From contig JBEBGV010000073.1 in NCBI GenBank assembly GCA_040081265.1, positions 1 to 20,713 of the forward strand: a stretch of DNA of 20,713 nt. Direction: 5' to 3'. This document shows, one piece after another, positions 7,755 to 15,424 of this stretch. The position numbers and the translations under genes are program-made. How positions within the stretch are numbered: position 1 is the first letter of the stretch; each line of letters begins with the position of its first letter. Source of the stretch: JBEBGV01 sp040081265. GTDB lineage: Bacteria > Acidobacteriota > Vicinamibacteria > Vicinamibacterales > UBA2999. The notes below the pieces were generated by a model. The model was not told the origin of the DNA, did not search any database, and saw only the letters and a list, made by a program, of their open reading frames with translations.

Positions 7755-7803
7755 GGCAGTAGGCGGTAGGCGGTGCCGCCGACTGCCCGCTGCCCACTGT
7801 CTA
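7755..7803. repeat. Degenerate inverted heptamer array between convergent genes
   Basis: Three GGCAGTA-type units (GGCAGTA, GGCGGTA, GGCGGTG at 7755-7775) face three inverted units (GACTGCC, CGCTGCC, CACTGTC at 7781-7801) plus TA. The arms can pair partly, so the 51-base gap may form a stem for both convergent transcripts. The CTA at 7801-7803 is the stop codon (TAG) of the minus-strand maleylacetate reductase. Confidence 0.65.
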
Positions 7804-8859
7804 CGGTTTAGCGCCGTCGTAGGCTCTCTGGAGCAGTTCGCGGATGCCCGCCCGCTCGAGAGGCCTGGGGTTGTAATAGCGGTTCTGCAGAGCCAGGTCG
7901 GCGGCCTTGTCGAGGCCGTCGGCCGGCATCCCGATGTCCTTGAGCGCCCGTGGCGCGCCAATCCGTCCAATCAGGTCGAAGATGCCTTCGGCGGCGTCTG
8001 CTGCGCCGAGAGCCGCGGCAATGCGACGCATCGCCGCCGGTGCCGCGTCGCGGTTATAGGCGGTCGCGTGGGGGAGCACGACCGTGTGCGTCTCGGCATG
8101 CGGCAGATTGAAGGTGCCACCGAGCGTGTGACAGAGCTTGTGGTGAATGCTCATGCCGACGGCGCCCAGCACCGTGCCGCCCAGCCACGCCCCATACTGC
8201 GCATCCGAGCGCGCCTCCAGATTCGACGGTTCCTTCACGACGGTTGGCAATGATCGTGCGAGGGCACGGATACCTTCCTCCGCGAGTAGTGAGACGATGG
8301 GGTTGGCGTCCTCTGCGTAGAGCGCTTCGACGCAGTGCGCCATCGCGTTCATCCCCGACGGTCCCGCGATGTGTGCTGGCAGCGAGAGGGTCAGGTTGAC
8401 GTCGTAGATGACCGACTTCGGCATCACCCGGCGGTCCTTGCCGGTCTTCTTGATCCCTCCCTCGGTCAGACCGTAAATCGGCGTCATCTCCGACCCTGCA
8501 TACGTCGTCGGGACGGCGACGATCGGGAGCCCCGTTTCGAGCGCGAGGCCTTTGCCGACGCCCACCGTGGACCCACCGCCAATGACGACGTAGCAGTCAG
8601 CGCCAACCCTGGCCGCGTGGGCTTTGGCGTCTCTGAGCATCTCGACCGGGACGTGCTGGGAGACCACCCCGGCGTAGACGCCGGCAGACAGCGTCCCGAG
8701 GCGCTGCGAAGCATCTTCGGCGAACCGGGCCTCGGTGGGCATAGAGATGACGACCGCTCGGGAGCCGCCGACGCGTTTCACCTCGTCGGGCAGACGCTCA
8801 ATGGAGCCGGCGCCAAAGGTCACTCGGTAGGCCGGGAGATCGCAGACGAAGGGATCCAT
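7801..8859 (-). CDS. Maleylacetate reductase (iron-containing alcohol dehydrogenase superfamily)
   Basis: The 352-residue cytoplasmic protein matches maleylacetate reductases along its length. These enzymes reduce maleylacetate to beta-ketoadipate with NAD(P)H in the hydroquinone, hydroxyquinol and chlorocatechol pathways (HapF, MacA, TfdF types). Key segments are FGAGSIERLP near the start, the dinucleotide-binding IGGGSTVGVGKGLAL (GGGS at 94-97), VPTTYAGSEMTPIYG, the AHCVEALYA segment, LHHKLCHTLGG-like IHHKLCHTLGGTFNLPHAE and HTVVLPHATAYN. The length is standard. No Shine-Dalgarno is seen before the ATG. The gene is divergent from an MFS transporter and 2.6 kb from the dehydrogenase that would make its substrate. 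Its stop codon lies in a heptamer repeat. Confidence 0.92.
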   Translation of the reverse strand: MDPFVCDLPAYRVTFGAGSIERLPDEVKRVGGSRAVVISMPTEARFAEDASQRLGTLSAGVYAGVVSQHVPVEMLRDAKAHAARVGADCYVVIGGGSTVGVGKGLALETGLPIVAVPTTYAGSEMTPIYGLTEGGIKKTGKDRRVMPKSVIYDVNLTLSLPAHIAGPSGMNAMAHCVEALYAEDANPIVSLLAEEGIRALARSLPTVVKEPSNLEARSDAQYGAWLGGTVLGAVGMSIHHKLCHTLGGTFNLPHAETHTVVLPHATAYNRDAAPAAMRRIAAALGAADAAEGIFDLIGRIGAPRALKDIGMPADGLDKAADLALQNRYYNPRPLERAGIRELLQRAYDGAKP

Positions 8860-8944
8860 GGGTTCTAGTATTGAACGGAATCCTCACGATCTGATAGTGT
8901 TCGCAAGCCCGGCGCACGGGCAGAGGGAGAGAGGCACGCGCGAC

Positions 8945-10189
8945 ATGGCGACAACAAAGAAGTGGGATACAGACTACGAATGGAAAGCGGTGGCGCTGCT
9001 CGCCCTCGGCTTCGGCATGGTGGGCTTGGACCGCTGGATCATCGCATCGCTGCTGCCGAACATCGGGCCGGATCTGGGCATCACGGAAGCTGACGGCCAA
9101 CGCATCGTCGGTTATCTCGGTCTGGCGTGGGGCGTCTTCGCCATCGTCACCGGGCGCCTGGGTGACAAGTTTGGTCACCGCAAGGTTGTGATTCCCGCGA
9201 TCTTCCTGTTCTCGATCGCTTCCTTCCTGTCCGGCCTGGCAACCTCAGTGATGGGCCTCATTGCCATCCGCGTCCTGATGGGTATTACAGAAGGGGCCTA
9301 CACGCCGACAAGTTTCGCGGCGGTGGCAGCTGCGGCCGAGCCCAGCCGGCGCGGCTTTCTGCAGGGCGTCCAGCAGTGCGGATTTGCGTTGTTCGGTCTG
9401 GCTCTGGCGCCCCTCATCGCAGGTTTCCTGTTGACGGTGGTGCCATCTTGGCGCGAGGTCCTCTGGGTGGTGGCGATCCCCGGCATGATCATCGGCGTGT
9501 TGCTGGTGATGGTGCTGCGTGAGCCTGGCAAGACCATGGGCGGAGCGGTGCTCCACGAGGCGGATAAGCCCGTCGGCGGCTGGTCAGCAGTCTTCAACAA
9601 GAACATCATCCTCTCCATGCTCGCCTTGGCAGGGGCTATGGCGTGTGTCTTTGTGCTGGGCGGCGTGCTACCCACCTATCTGCAGGGCTATCTCGGCTTG
9701 GCGCAGGGGCCTGCGCTGACTGTTGCCTCGGGCCTTGGTTTTGGCGGCTTCGTCGGGCAGTTTGGAGTGCCTGGGCTCTCGGACAAGTTCGGCCGCCGCA
9801 CGATGGCGGTGATCAGCTTCATCGGCGCCGCGCTGTCGGTCTACTACTTCCAGACCCTGACGCCCTCAGCGAGCGTCGCCACTCTATGGATAGTTCTCGC
9901 GCTCACCAGCTTTTTCGCGCTCGGAAATGTGGCGCTGATCACCGGTCCGATTGCGACCGAGTCGGCTCCGGCGGGTCTGGTGGCTGCCAGTATCGGCATC
10001 GTGGTCGGCGCAGGCGAGATCTTCGGCGGAGGTATCGCTCCGATCATCGCTGGATCGGTCATTGACGCGAGTGGCCTGCACGCCGTGATGTTCGTCGCTC
10101 TTGGGGGTGCAATCTTTGGAGTGTTGACCAGCATCTTCCTGACAGAAACGGCGCCGACCAAGGTCGGGATTCCAGCGGGCCGTCGCTAG
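8945..10189 (+). CDS. MFS transporter, probably aromatic- or organic-acid importer
   Basis: The 414-residue protein has about 12 hydrophobic segments. The MFS motif A, GRLGDKFGHRKV, lies between segments 2 and 3, and a second copy-like SDKFGRRT occurs in the C-terminal half. LDRWI in the first segment and RVLMGITEGAYTP in the fourth recall the anion:cation and aromatic acid:proton symporter branches. I chose the ATG at 8945, which has GAGAGAGG ending 10 bases upstream; the longer frame from 8858 would add about 29 non-hydrophobic residues. The gene is divergent from maleylacetate reductase (85-base gap), suggesting shared control and a role in uptake of an aromatic compound or acid. The substrate is inferred from context only. 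Confidence 0.88.
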   Translation: MATTKKWDTDYEWKAVALLALGFGMVGLDRWIIASLLPNIGPDLGITEADGQRIVGYLGLAWGVFAIVTGRLGDKFGHRKVVIPAIFLFSIASFLSGLATSVMGLIAIRVLMGITEGAYTPTSFAAVAAAAEPSRRGFLQGVQQCGFALFGLALAPLIAGFLLTVVPSWREVLWVVAIPGMIIGVLLVMVLREPGKTMGGAVLHEADKPVGGWSAVFNKNIILSMLALAGAMACVFVLGGVLPTYLQGYLGLAQGPALTVASGLGFGGFVGQFGVPGLSDKFGRRTMAVISFIGAALSVYYFQTLTPSASVATLWIVLALTSFFALGNVALITGPIATESAPAGLVAASIGIVVGAGEIFGGGIAPIIAGSVIDASGLHAVMFVALGGAIFGVLTSIFLTETAPTKVGIPAGRR

Positions 10190-10209
10190 ACGCGTTCGCG
10201 GCGTCAGTC

Positions 10210-10246
10210 GAAAAGGGGTCGGGGAGCGTGCTCTCCGGCCCTTTTC
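10210..10246. terminator. Bidirectional hairpin terminator between convergent genes
   Basis: GAAAAGGG at 10210-10217 pairs with CCCTTTTC at 10239-10246, with further partial pairing inside (GGGGAGC against GCTCTCC). The A-run on one arm gives a T-run on either strand, so it can end both the MFS transcript and the minus-strand cytochrome transcript. The stop codon of the cytochrome gene (10245-10247) overlaps it. Confidence 0.65.
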
Positions 10247-10661
10247 AGTTTTCAGGGACGTATCGCTGATGGCACGCGGTGCAGGTGTCATACAGGCGGC
10301 TTCCCGCGTCGAGCACCCCGTCAAGATTCCTGTCTTCAATCGCGGCCATCGCTGCCGTGGCCGCATCGCGCATCGCATCGGACTGATGGAGCCAGTCAGC
10401 TGGAGCGTCCGTCGGGGCAAGCGCCTTGAGGGTCGTGCCCGCTGCCCGCAGGTTCTGTGCGTGGTCGTTGAGCCTCGCCCAGTCCGCGTCGACCTGCGGC
10501 GATGCCACAAGCTGCCCGTTGGTGTAGATCACGGCGTTGAAGATGGCATCGGACGACGGAACGATGGTGGATTCCATTAACGCCGCCGCCTGGCGCGTCT
10601 GGACCGGCACGCACGCCACCAGGCACAGGGAGAGAGCCAGCGGAGCGATCGTGCGCGTCAC
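10245..10661 (-). CDS. c-type cytochrome lipoprotein, cytochrome c'-like
   Basis: The 138-residue protein begins with a signal sequence ending in lipobox LVAC (C17), so it is probably a lipoprotein. The body is helical and ends with one c-type haem motif CTACH (C127, C130, H131), the position seen in cytochrome c' four-helix proteins. Segments SSDAIFNAV and DADWARLNDHAQNL recur in the neighbouring gene (SDLIFDAV, DEDWARVRQGAM), so the two are distant paralogues. The start is a GTG 20 bases after the previous stop codon, which suggests an operon. No strong Shine-Dalgarno is visible. The role is likely periplasmic electron transfer or gas/ligand binding; partners are unknown. Confidence 0.85.
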   Translation of the reverse strand: MTRTIAPLALSLCLVACVPVQTRQAAALMESTIVPSSDAIFNAVIYTNGQLVASPQVDADWARLNDHAQNLRAAGTTLKALAPTDAPADWLHQSDAMRDAATAAMAAIEDRNLDGVLDAGSRLYDTCTACHQRYVPEN

Positions 10662-10681
10662 GGGCGTCTGGCGACTCGTGG

Positions 10682-11320
10682 CTACTTCGGCGCGGGGACG
10701 GTCGCGCGCTTGTTCCGCTCGTCGATGACGGCCTTGCGGTCACCGGGATAGAAGAACTCCAGGTGGCACGTTTCGCAGACGGCATCGAGTTCGCTGCCGG
10801 CCTGGAACAGCTTTGCGGTGTCCTTTGCGTCAACGATCTGCAGGATCTTGATGGCTTCACGGCGCAGCCCGTCGGCCATGCCGTTCCAGACACCGCGGTT
10901 CGCCTCGATCTTGGCAGCGATGGCGTCCGGCGCCAGCTCCGGGGCGTTGGGGCCTCGAAGCGCCGGGTCGAACGTGTAGCCGTCCGGGGCGGCCTTGCGG
11001 GGCACCTTCAGGAGGTTCGCTGCCTCGGCGATCGTCATCGCACCCTGTCTCACACGGGCCCAGTCCTCGTCCGTTGTGGGCTCCCGCTGCACGACACCTT
11101 TGTCGGTGACATCGGTCCCGACGGCGTCGAAGATGAGGTCGGAGTCGGGGTCGATGATGTCCCGCATCATCTCGTGGACCGAGGCCACCGGCGTGAGCGC
11201 CTCAGCGAGCGCGCTCACGGGCGCGGTGGATGCTGGAGGCTCGGCCGGTCGCGCGCACTGTGCAACCAGCGCAGCGGTGAATACGAGAATGGCGACGGCT
11301 AAGAGGCGGGCAGGTCTCAT
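10682..11320 (-). CDS. c-type cytochrome, cytochrome c'-like, first of a pair
   Basis: The 212-residue exported protein has a hydrophobic leader ending near LVAQC (C22). The Gln just before the Cys is unusual for a lipobox, so lipidation is uncertain. A haem motif CETCH (C182, C185, H186) lies near the C-terminus, followed by a basic tail. It shares the SDLIFDAV and DEDWARV segments with the following gene. The ATG at 11320 is preceded by AGGGAG eight bases away, which decides against an ATG 7 codons upstream. It is likely co-transcribed with the next gene (20-base gap) and separated from the upstream aldehyde dehydrogenase by a terminator hairpin. Confidence 0.87.
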   Translation of the reverse strand: MRPARLLAVAILVFTAALVAQCARPAEPPASTAPVSALAEALTPVASVHEMMRDIIDPDSDLIFDAVGTDVTDKGVVQREPTTDEDWARVRQGAMTIAEAANLLKVPRKAAPDGYTFDPALRGPNAPELAPDAIAAKIEANRGVWNGMADGLRREAIKILQIVDAKDTAKLFQAGSELDAVCETCHLEFFYPGDRKAVIDERNKRATVPAPK

Positions 11321-11430
11321 CAATCGTTCTCCCTGGGGCAAGTATGCCGTACAGACGTTCTCGCGCTGAACGGCGCCAGCATAAGTCTTTCTGAAGTTTG
11401 AGTCAGGGAAGATGAGAAGTTAACAGAGAA

Positions 11431-11455
11431 GACGGGCGAAGGGCCTTCGCCCGTC
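11431..11455 (-). terminator. Hairpin terminator after the aldehyde dehydrogenase
   Basis: GACGGGCGAAGG and its exact reverse complement lie around a single central G, a 12-base-arm near-perfect palindrome. On the minus strand it is followed by the pyrimidine-rich TTCTCTGTTAACTTCTC. It stands 28 bases past the stop codon of the dehydrogenase. Confidence 0.65.
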
Positions 11456-11483
11456 CTCTCCGTTGACGACCGTGCCTGGTCGA

Positions 11484-12983
11484 CTATCGCTGATAAAAAG
11501 GCGGGATCTGAGCGTTGACGTTCACCCAGACCGAGTGGGCTTCCGTGTACTCGTGCATGGCAAAGAAACCCATCTCGCGTCCGTACCCGGACTCACCGAC
11601 ACCACCGAATGGTGAGGCGGGATTGAACCGCTTGTAGCAGTTGATCCAGATCATCCCGGCGCGAATTTCTTTGGCGAAGAGGTGCGCGCGGGTGAGGCTG
11701 TTGGTCCACAGCCCTCCACCGAGCCCGTACGAGGTCGAATTCGCAATCCTCTCCGCATCGGCATCGTCCTTGAAGCGGGTGACCGTCACAAACGGGCCGA
11801 AGACTTCTTCCTGGCAGACGCGGTCTTCGGGTTTGGCCTCGACGACCGTAGGCTGGATGTAGCAGCCCGCACGGAGAGCGTCGTTGTCAGGCGCCTGGCC
11901 GCCGGTCAGGATGGTGCCGCCCTGCTCTTTGGCCACCTCGACGTATGAGAGGACACGATCGCGGTGACCGGCCGAGGTGAGCGGTCCCATCTCGGTGGTG
12001 GGGTCGAGGGGATTGCCCTGCTTGATTGACCTGGCGAGCGCGATGAATTTGTCGAGGAAGGCGTCAGCAATCCGCTCGTGAAGAATGAGGCGCGATCCGG
12101 CGATGCAGGCCTGTCCCTGGTTGTGGAAGATGGCGAAGGCCGAGCCCATGACGGCGGCGTCGAGCGAGGCGTCCTCGAACACGATATTCGCGCCCTTGCC
12201 GCCGAGCTCGAGCTGGACGCGTTTCAGGTTGCTCGATGAGGCCTGGACGATCTTCCGGCCGACGGCAGTGGACCCGGTGAACGCAATCTTGTTCACGTCC
12301 ATGTGCTCGGCCAGAGCCTGACCGGCGGTGTGCCCGTAACCCGGGAGAATATTGACCACGCCGGGGGGGAAGCCGACGTCCGACATGAGTTTGGCGATGC
12401 GCAAGGCGCTCAGGGGCGTGATCTCGGCGGGCTTCATCACGACCGTATTGCCGGCGGCGAGCGCCGGTCCCATCTTCCAGCTGGTGAACATCAGCGGGAA
12501 GTTCCAGGGGACGATCTGGCCGACCACGCCGAGGGGCTCACGGAGCACGTAGTTCAGGAAGCCGGCATCGACCGGAATGACCACGCCCTCGACCTTGTCG
12601 GCAATGCCGCCGAAGTAGCGGTATACGGCCGCGGTGCGTGGGATGTCGAGGTTGCGTACGTCGCGAATCGGGTGGCCCGTGTCGAGGGCTTCGAGCTGGG
12701 CGAGATAGTCAGCATCAGCTTCGACTGCGTCGGCCAGCTTGAGCAGCAGGCGGCCGCGATCAGCGGCGGCCATCTTCTTCCAGGCTGGAAAGGCCTTGCG
12801 GGCTGCGGCGACGGCGCGGTCGACGTCGGTGGACGTCGCTTCAGACACCTCCGCCAGGAGACTGTTGTCGTGGGGATTGGTGACCGGAATCTTGCCGCCT
12901 TGTGCTGCGTCGACGAACTCGCCACCGATGAAGAGGCGGGTTTCAATCTGCAGCCCCGTGCGGGCTGGAGTGGCTGTACTCAA
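11484..12983 (-). CDS. hapE: 4-hydroxymuconic semialdehyde dehydrogenase-like aldehyde dehydrogenase
   Basis: The 499-residue NAD(P)-dependent aldehyde dehydrogenase has PWNFPLMFTSWKMGPALAAG, VMKPAEITPLS and FTGSTAVGRKI for cofactor binding, E259 in LELGGKG and the catalytic cysteine C293 in GQACIAGSR. The C-terminal SVWVNVNAQIPPFYQR ending agrees with HapE-type enzymes as I know them. It should oxidise 4-hydroxymuconic semialdehyde to maleylacetate; other ALDH substrates are possible, but the adjacent HapCD-type genes favour this. The start appears to be a TTG at 12983, as no ATG or GTG precedes the conserved ETRLFIGGEF, and the Shine-Dalgarno is weak. Two hairpins separate it from hapD, so it may be transcribed separately or by read-through. 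Confidence 0.88.
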   Translation of the reverse strand: MSTATPARTGLQIETRLFIGGEFVDAAQGGKIPVTNPHDNSLLAEVSEATSTDVDRAVAAARKAFPAWKKMAAADRGRLLLKLADAVEADADYLAQLEALDTGHPIRDVRNLDIPRTAAVYRYFGGIADKVEGVVIPVDAGFLNYVLREPLGVVGQIVPWNFPLMFTSWKMGPALAAGNTVVMKPAEITPLSALRIAKLMSDVGFPPGVVNILPGYGHTAGQALAEHMDVNKIAFTGSTAVGRKIVQASSSNLKRVQLELGGKGANIVFEDASLDAAVMGSAFAIFHNQGQACIAGSRLILHERIADAFLDKFIALARSIKQGNPLDPTTEMGPLTSAGHRDRVLSYVEVAKEQGGTILTGGQAPDNDALRAGCYIQPTVVEAKPEDRVCQEEVFGPFVTVTRFKDDADAERIANSTSYGLGGGLWTNSLTRAHLFAKEIRAGMIWINCYKRFNPASPFGGVGESGYGREMGFFAMHEYTEAHSVWVNVNAQIPPFYQR

Positions 12984-13038
12984 TCTGCTTTGACCGTTTG
13001 GCTTGTGGGAATTGACTGCGTCTTCAACCGACGCCTAT

Positions 13039-13068
13039 AAAAAAGTGGCGCCCCTGTGACGGGGCGCC
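13039..13068 (-). terminator. Intrinsic terminator after hapD
   Basis: On the minus strand GGCGCCCC and GGGGCGCC form an 8-bp GC stem around a 6-base loop (13047-13068), followed after two bases by six T residues (13039-13044). This is a textbook rho-independent terminator, placed about 50 bases after the hapD stop codon and before hapE. Confidence 0.85.
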
Positions 13069-13073
13069 CGGAC

Positions 13074-13097
13074 AAGCCGGGTCCAGCGACCCGGCTT
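13074..13097. terminator. Second hairpin in the hapD-hapE gap
   Basis: AAGCCGGGT (13074-13082) and ACCCGGCTT (13089-13097) form a perfect 9-bp stem with a 6-base loop. No T-run follows on either strand. It sits just before the intrinsic terminator and may stabilise the hapD mRNA end or add to the stop signal. Confidence 0.5.
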
Positions 13098-13115
13098 ACG
13101 TCTGACTCGTCTGAC

Positions 13116-14075
13116 CTAGAACTCGACCGGGTACGGAGGCACCTTGCCCGAGGCGTAGAGCTGGGGCAGCGTGGAGTCGTTGTTCTCCCAGACGATCAGG
13201 ATCGAGCGCTTGGGTGAGTAGCCGCGGTGACGGATGTCGGCTGGCATCGCTGCCACGTCGCCGGCGCGCATCACGACCTTGGCGCGGGGACGCCCGGTGG
13301 CGCGGTCGTCCACGTCCCAGATGATCTCGTCGGTCGCCTGAATGAACCACTCAACGCGATCGTTGCCGTGAGTGATCGGCAGGATGTGCTCCTCGGTGGT
13401 CGCGCAGAACTGGCTGTCCTTCACGCACGAAACCACTGACGGGTTCCACGTCACGTCCGAACGGGAGAGATAGTCCATGAAGTTGAACGCGTGCACGTCG
13501 CTCTCAAAGCCCTTCTCCGCGTGGATTTCCGGCTTGTCGGTGGCGATGTCGTTCAACTGACGGTTCTGGGGATCGGTGCGGAAGGTGAGATCGCCCGGAA
13601 GGCCGACCATGCGGTTGGCCACGAGGCGCTGCCGCTTGATGGCCTTCGAGTTACCGCCAACCTTCTTGCCGAAGACGTTGCCCGTCTCATCAGGCGCGGC
13701 GAACGGGTCGAAACCCTCGATGGTCCAGTCTTCGAGCATTCCCTCGAAGGTGGCCTTGAGGTCCTTTGACTCGAACGTCTCGACGTGGTGACGGTTGCTC
13801 GCCCGGTAGGCCTCGTTGAAGAGACCGATGAACATCTCCACCGTGCCGTAGTGGTTCACGGTGCCGAAGACGTTGTCGAAGTTCACTGTGCCGTAGAAGA
13901 AGCCCCACGCCACGTCGCGCATCAGCGCACGCAGGAACGCGTCGATCGGCATCAGGTGCCGGCCGCCGGGATAGTAGATGTGGGCGAAGTACTCGTCGCG
14001 CTCGAAGCGGAAACCGCCGATGGCGTGCGTCTTGTACCCCAGGTTCTTCGTGCTGGACTCGGTAGCTGTGCTCAT
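13116..14075 (-). CDS. hapD: Hydroquinone 1,2-dioxygenase large (iron-binding) subunit, HapD/PnpD type
   Basis: The 319-residue cytoplasmic protein is the size of the large (about 36-38 kDa) subunit of two-subunit hydroquinone dioxygenases, which open the ring next to a hydroxyl to give 4-hydroxymuconic semialdehyde. A ligand cluster is visible in the C-terminal cupin-like part: H236, N238 and E242 in THGNDRVEW, and H283 in DIRHRG. The spacing (0, +2, +6, +47) equals the iron-ligand spacing I recall for PnpD (His256, Asn258, Glu262, His303). The ATG has AGGGAG five bases upstream. It follows hapC by 27 bases on the same strand, the order known for these enzymes, and is closed by a strong terminator. 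There is no truncation. Confidence 0.9.
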   Translation of the reverse strand: MSTATESSTKNLGYKTHAIGGFRFERDEYFAHIYYPGGRHLMPIDAFLRALMRDVAWGFFYGTVNFDNVFGTVNHYGTVEMFIGLFNEAYRASNRHHVETFESKDLKATFEGMLEDWTIEGFDPFAAPDETGNVFGKKVGGNSKAIKRQRLVANRMVGLPGDLTFRTDPQNRQLNDIATDKPEIHAEKGFESDVHAFNFMDYLSRSDVTWNPSVVSCVKDSQFCATTEEHILPITHGNDRVEWFIQATDEIIWDVDDRATGRPRAKVVMRAGDVAAMPADIRHRGYSPKRSILIVWENNDSTLPQLYASGKVPPYPVEF

Positions 14076-14102
14076 GGTCGCTCCCTAAGTGAGATCAAGG
14101 CT

Positions 14103-14603
14103 CTACTTGGTCTGGCAGATGTCGGCCCACTTCTCGACCGTGTTCTCGCCAAGAATGGTCTGCACCAGGAGCACTCCGGGCTTGCCGGTGTTCCTGAACT
14201 GGTAGGCGGCTCCGGCCGGCAGCAAAGCCATGTGGCCGCGCTTCACCTTCACGTAGCCCATTTTCTTGCCGCTGGGTTCGCTTGTCAGCTTGACCGTGCC
14301 CTCTTTACCCTCGGCCACCGGCGCCTGATCGGGCTTCACGTAATGCACTTCGAGCTCCCCGTCCATCACGAGGGCGGCCTCGTCATGGGCGGCGGCAAAC
14401 CACGGAGAGGTCCCCTCCGCACGAAGCGCTTCGATGACGTACTTGAGATTCTTGCCCACCGCGACTTTCTCGTAGGGCTTCGACTTAGATGCGACCTCGA
14501 AGATGTTCGAGAACGCATAGTTCTTCGGGTTGTCGTCGATGATCTCGACGCCACCCTTCCGGTAGTTCTCCAGCGAACCAAAATAGGTCTGTTGATTGCT
14601 CAT
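14103..14603 (-). CDS. hapC: Hydroquinone 1,2-dioxygenase small subunit, cupin, HapC/PnpC type
   Basis: The 166-residue cupin protein (about 18 kDa) has features of the small subunit of HapCD-type dioxygenases: GGVEIIDDNPKNYAFSNIFE, KVAVGKNLKYV, and the cupin strand region GTSPWFAAAHDE followed by DGELEVHYV. In these enzymes the iron is held by the large subunit, and the small subunit completes the heterotetramer. The ATG at 14603 has a GGAG eight bases upstream and a good promoter about 57-83 bases away. It is the first gene of a hapC-hapD operon on the minus strand, divergent from the exported SnoaL-like pair. Identification rests on both subunits being adjacent and of the right size. Confidence 0.9.
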   Translation of the reverse strand: MSNQQTYFGSLENYRKGGVEIIDDNPKNYAFSNIFEVASKSKPYEKVAVGKNLKYVIEALRAEGTSPWFAAAHDEAALVMDGELEVHYVKPDQAPVAEGKEGTVKLTSEPSGKKMGYVKVKRGHMALLPAGAAYQFRNTGKPGVLLVQTILGENTVEKWADICQTK

Positions 14604-14659
14604 CGCGCTCGCTCCATGCGCACCCGGGAGTAGGTGAAGTCCTCGTGCGGCAAACCCTA

Positions 14660-14686
14660 TTGTATAACTGGTTTTCCGGCGTCAAG
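14660..14686 (-). promoter_or_regulatory. Promoter of the hapCD operon
   Basis: On the minus strand TTGACG (14681-14686) lies 15 bases from TACAAT (14660-14665). Both match the sigma-70 boxes at five of six positions, though the spacer is 1-2 bases short. The predicted leader is roughly 45-50 bases, in keeping with the Shine-Dalgarno before hapC. The rest of the 224-base gap (14604-14827) has no other clear structure. Confidence 0.5.
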
Positions 14687-14827
14687 TCCAGCGTCTCGAG
14701 GCCATCAGACCGGCGCTCCTGCCCTCGGATTCACCCCTCGACACCCTAAACGTTCGGCCGGCGTCACTCGTATTCCCTCGAGCAGGCAGTTTCGGTCTGA
14801 TTCCACTCGATAGACGAAGGAGAACAC

Positions 14828-15394
14828 ATGAGGAAGCTCTCGTGGCTGGCGCTGGCGCTGCCATTGGTAACGGCCAGTCCCGCCTCGGCTCAGCAGCCGT
14901 TCAACCCGACGGTCCTGTTCCCGGCAGCTGGATGCACGGTCACTCCGGCCCAGCTCGAGGAGAACAGAAAAGTGGCGCTGGCCTTTTTCGCCCCCAACGC
15001 TGACCGCGTCGCGTTGGCCGACCCCACCTACAAGCAGCACAACCCGGCGTTCGTCAAAGGTGCACGTGAGGCCGGGATGAGCGACTACGACTACTTCAAG
15101 GCAAGGTTTGGTGGTCCCCCGGCGGCCGGCCGAGCTGGCGGGGCGCCCCGCGCCGGAGGGCCTCCTGCGGGTCCCCAGCCTCCTGCCGCCGCACCGTATG
15201 AATTTGCCGTGGCCCAGTGCGACACGGTGTTCATCCTCAGGAAGCAGTTCCGTCAGGATCCGACGCTGCCCCCGGGGAACTTCTATGAGGCCTACAGCTT
15301 CGATGCCTTCCGCGTGCAGAACGGCAAGCTGGTCGAACATTGGGACATGGCTGTCATCAATCCCCCGGCCCCGGCAGGCGGCCGCGGTCAGTAG
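14828..15394 (+). CDS. Exported SnoaL-like (NTF2-fold) protein, copy 1
   Basis: The 188-residue protein has a clear signal peptide (MRKLSWLALALPL through ASAQ, residues 1-22) and an ATG preceded by AAGGAG five bases away. The mature part carries a SnoaL-like/NTF2 pattern: NRKVALAFF, YKQHNPAF, a Gly/Pro/Arg-rich linker near residues 95-125, and FYEAYSFDAFRVQNGKLVEHWD at the end. Two cysteines, C36 and C131, are conserved in the copy at 15425-16006 and could form a disulfide. SnoaL-like proteins are often ring- or aldol-active enzymes or binding proteins; here the periplasmic location makes a ligand-binding or hydrolytic role possible. The catalytic function is unknown. It lies divergent from hapC. 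Confidence 0.82.
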   Translation: MRKLSWLALALPLVTASPASAQQPFNPTVLFPAAGCTVTPAQLEENRKVALAFFAPNADRVALADPTYKQHNPAFVKGAREAGMSDYDYFKARFGGPPAAGRAGGAPRAGGPPAGPQPPAAAPYEFAVAQCDTVFILRKQFRQDPTLPPGNFYEAYSFDAFRVQNGKLVEHWDMAVINPPAPAGGRGQ

Positions 15395-15424
15395 AATCGC
15401 GAGGCCGAGATGAGGAAGAACCAG

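Noticed and set aside
12303..13040. Plus-strand open frame overlapping the aldehyde dehydrogenase and its upstream gap
   Set aside because: Antisense to a complete ALDH with all catalytic motifs and spanning a terminator; no domain visible.
13785..14633. Plus-strand open frame across hapD and hapC
   Set aside because: Antisense to both dioxygenase subunit genes and their ribosome-binding sites; not supported by any motif.
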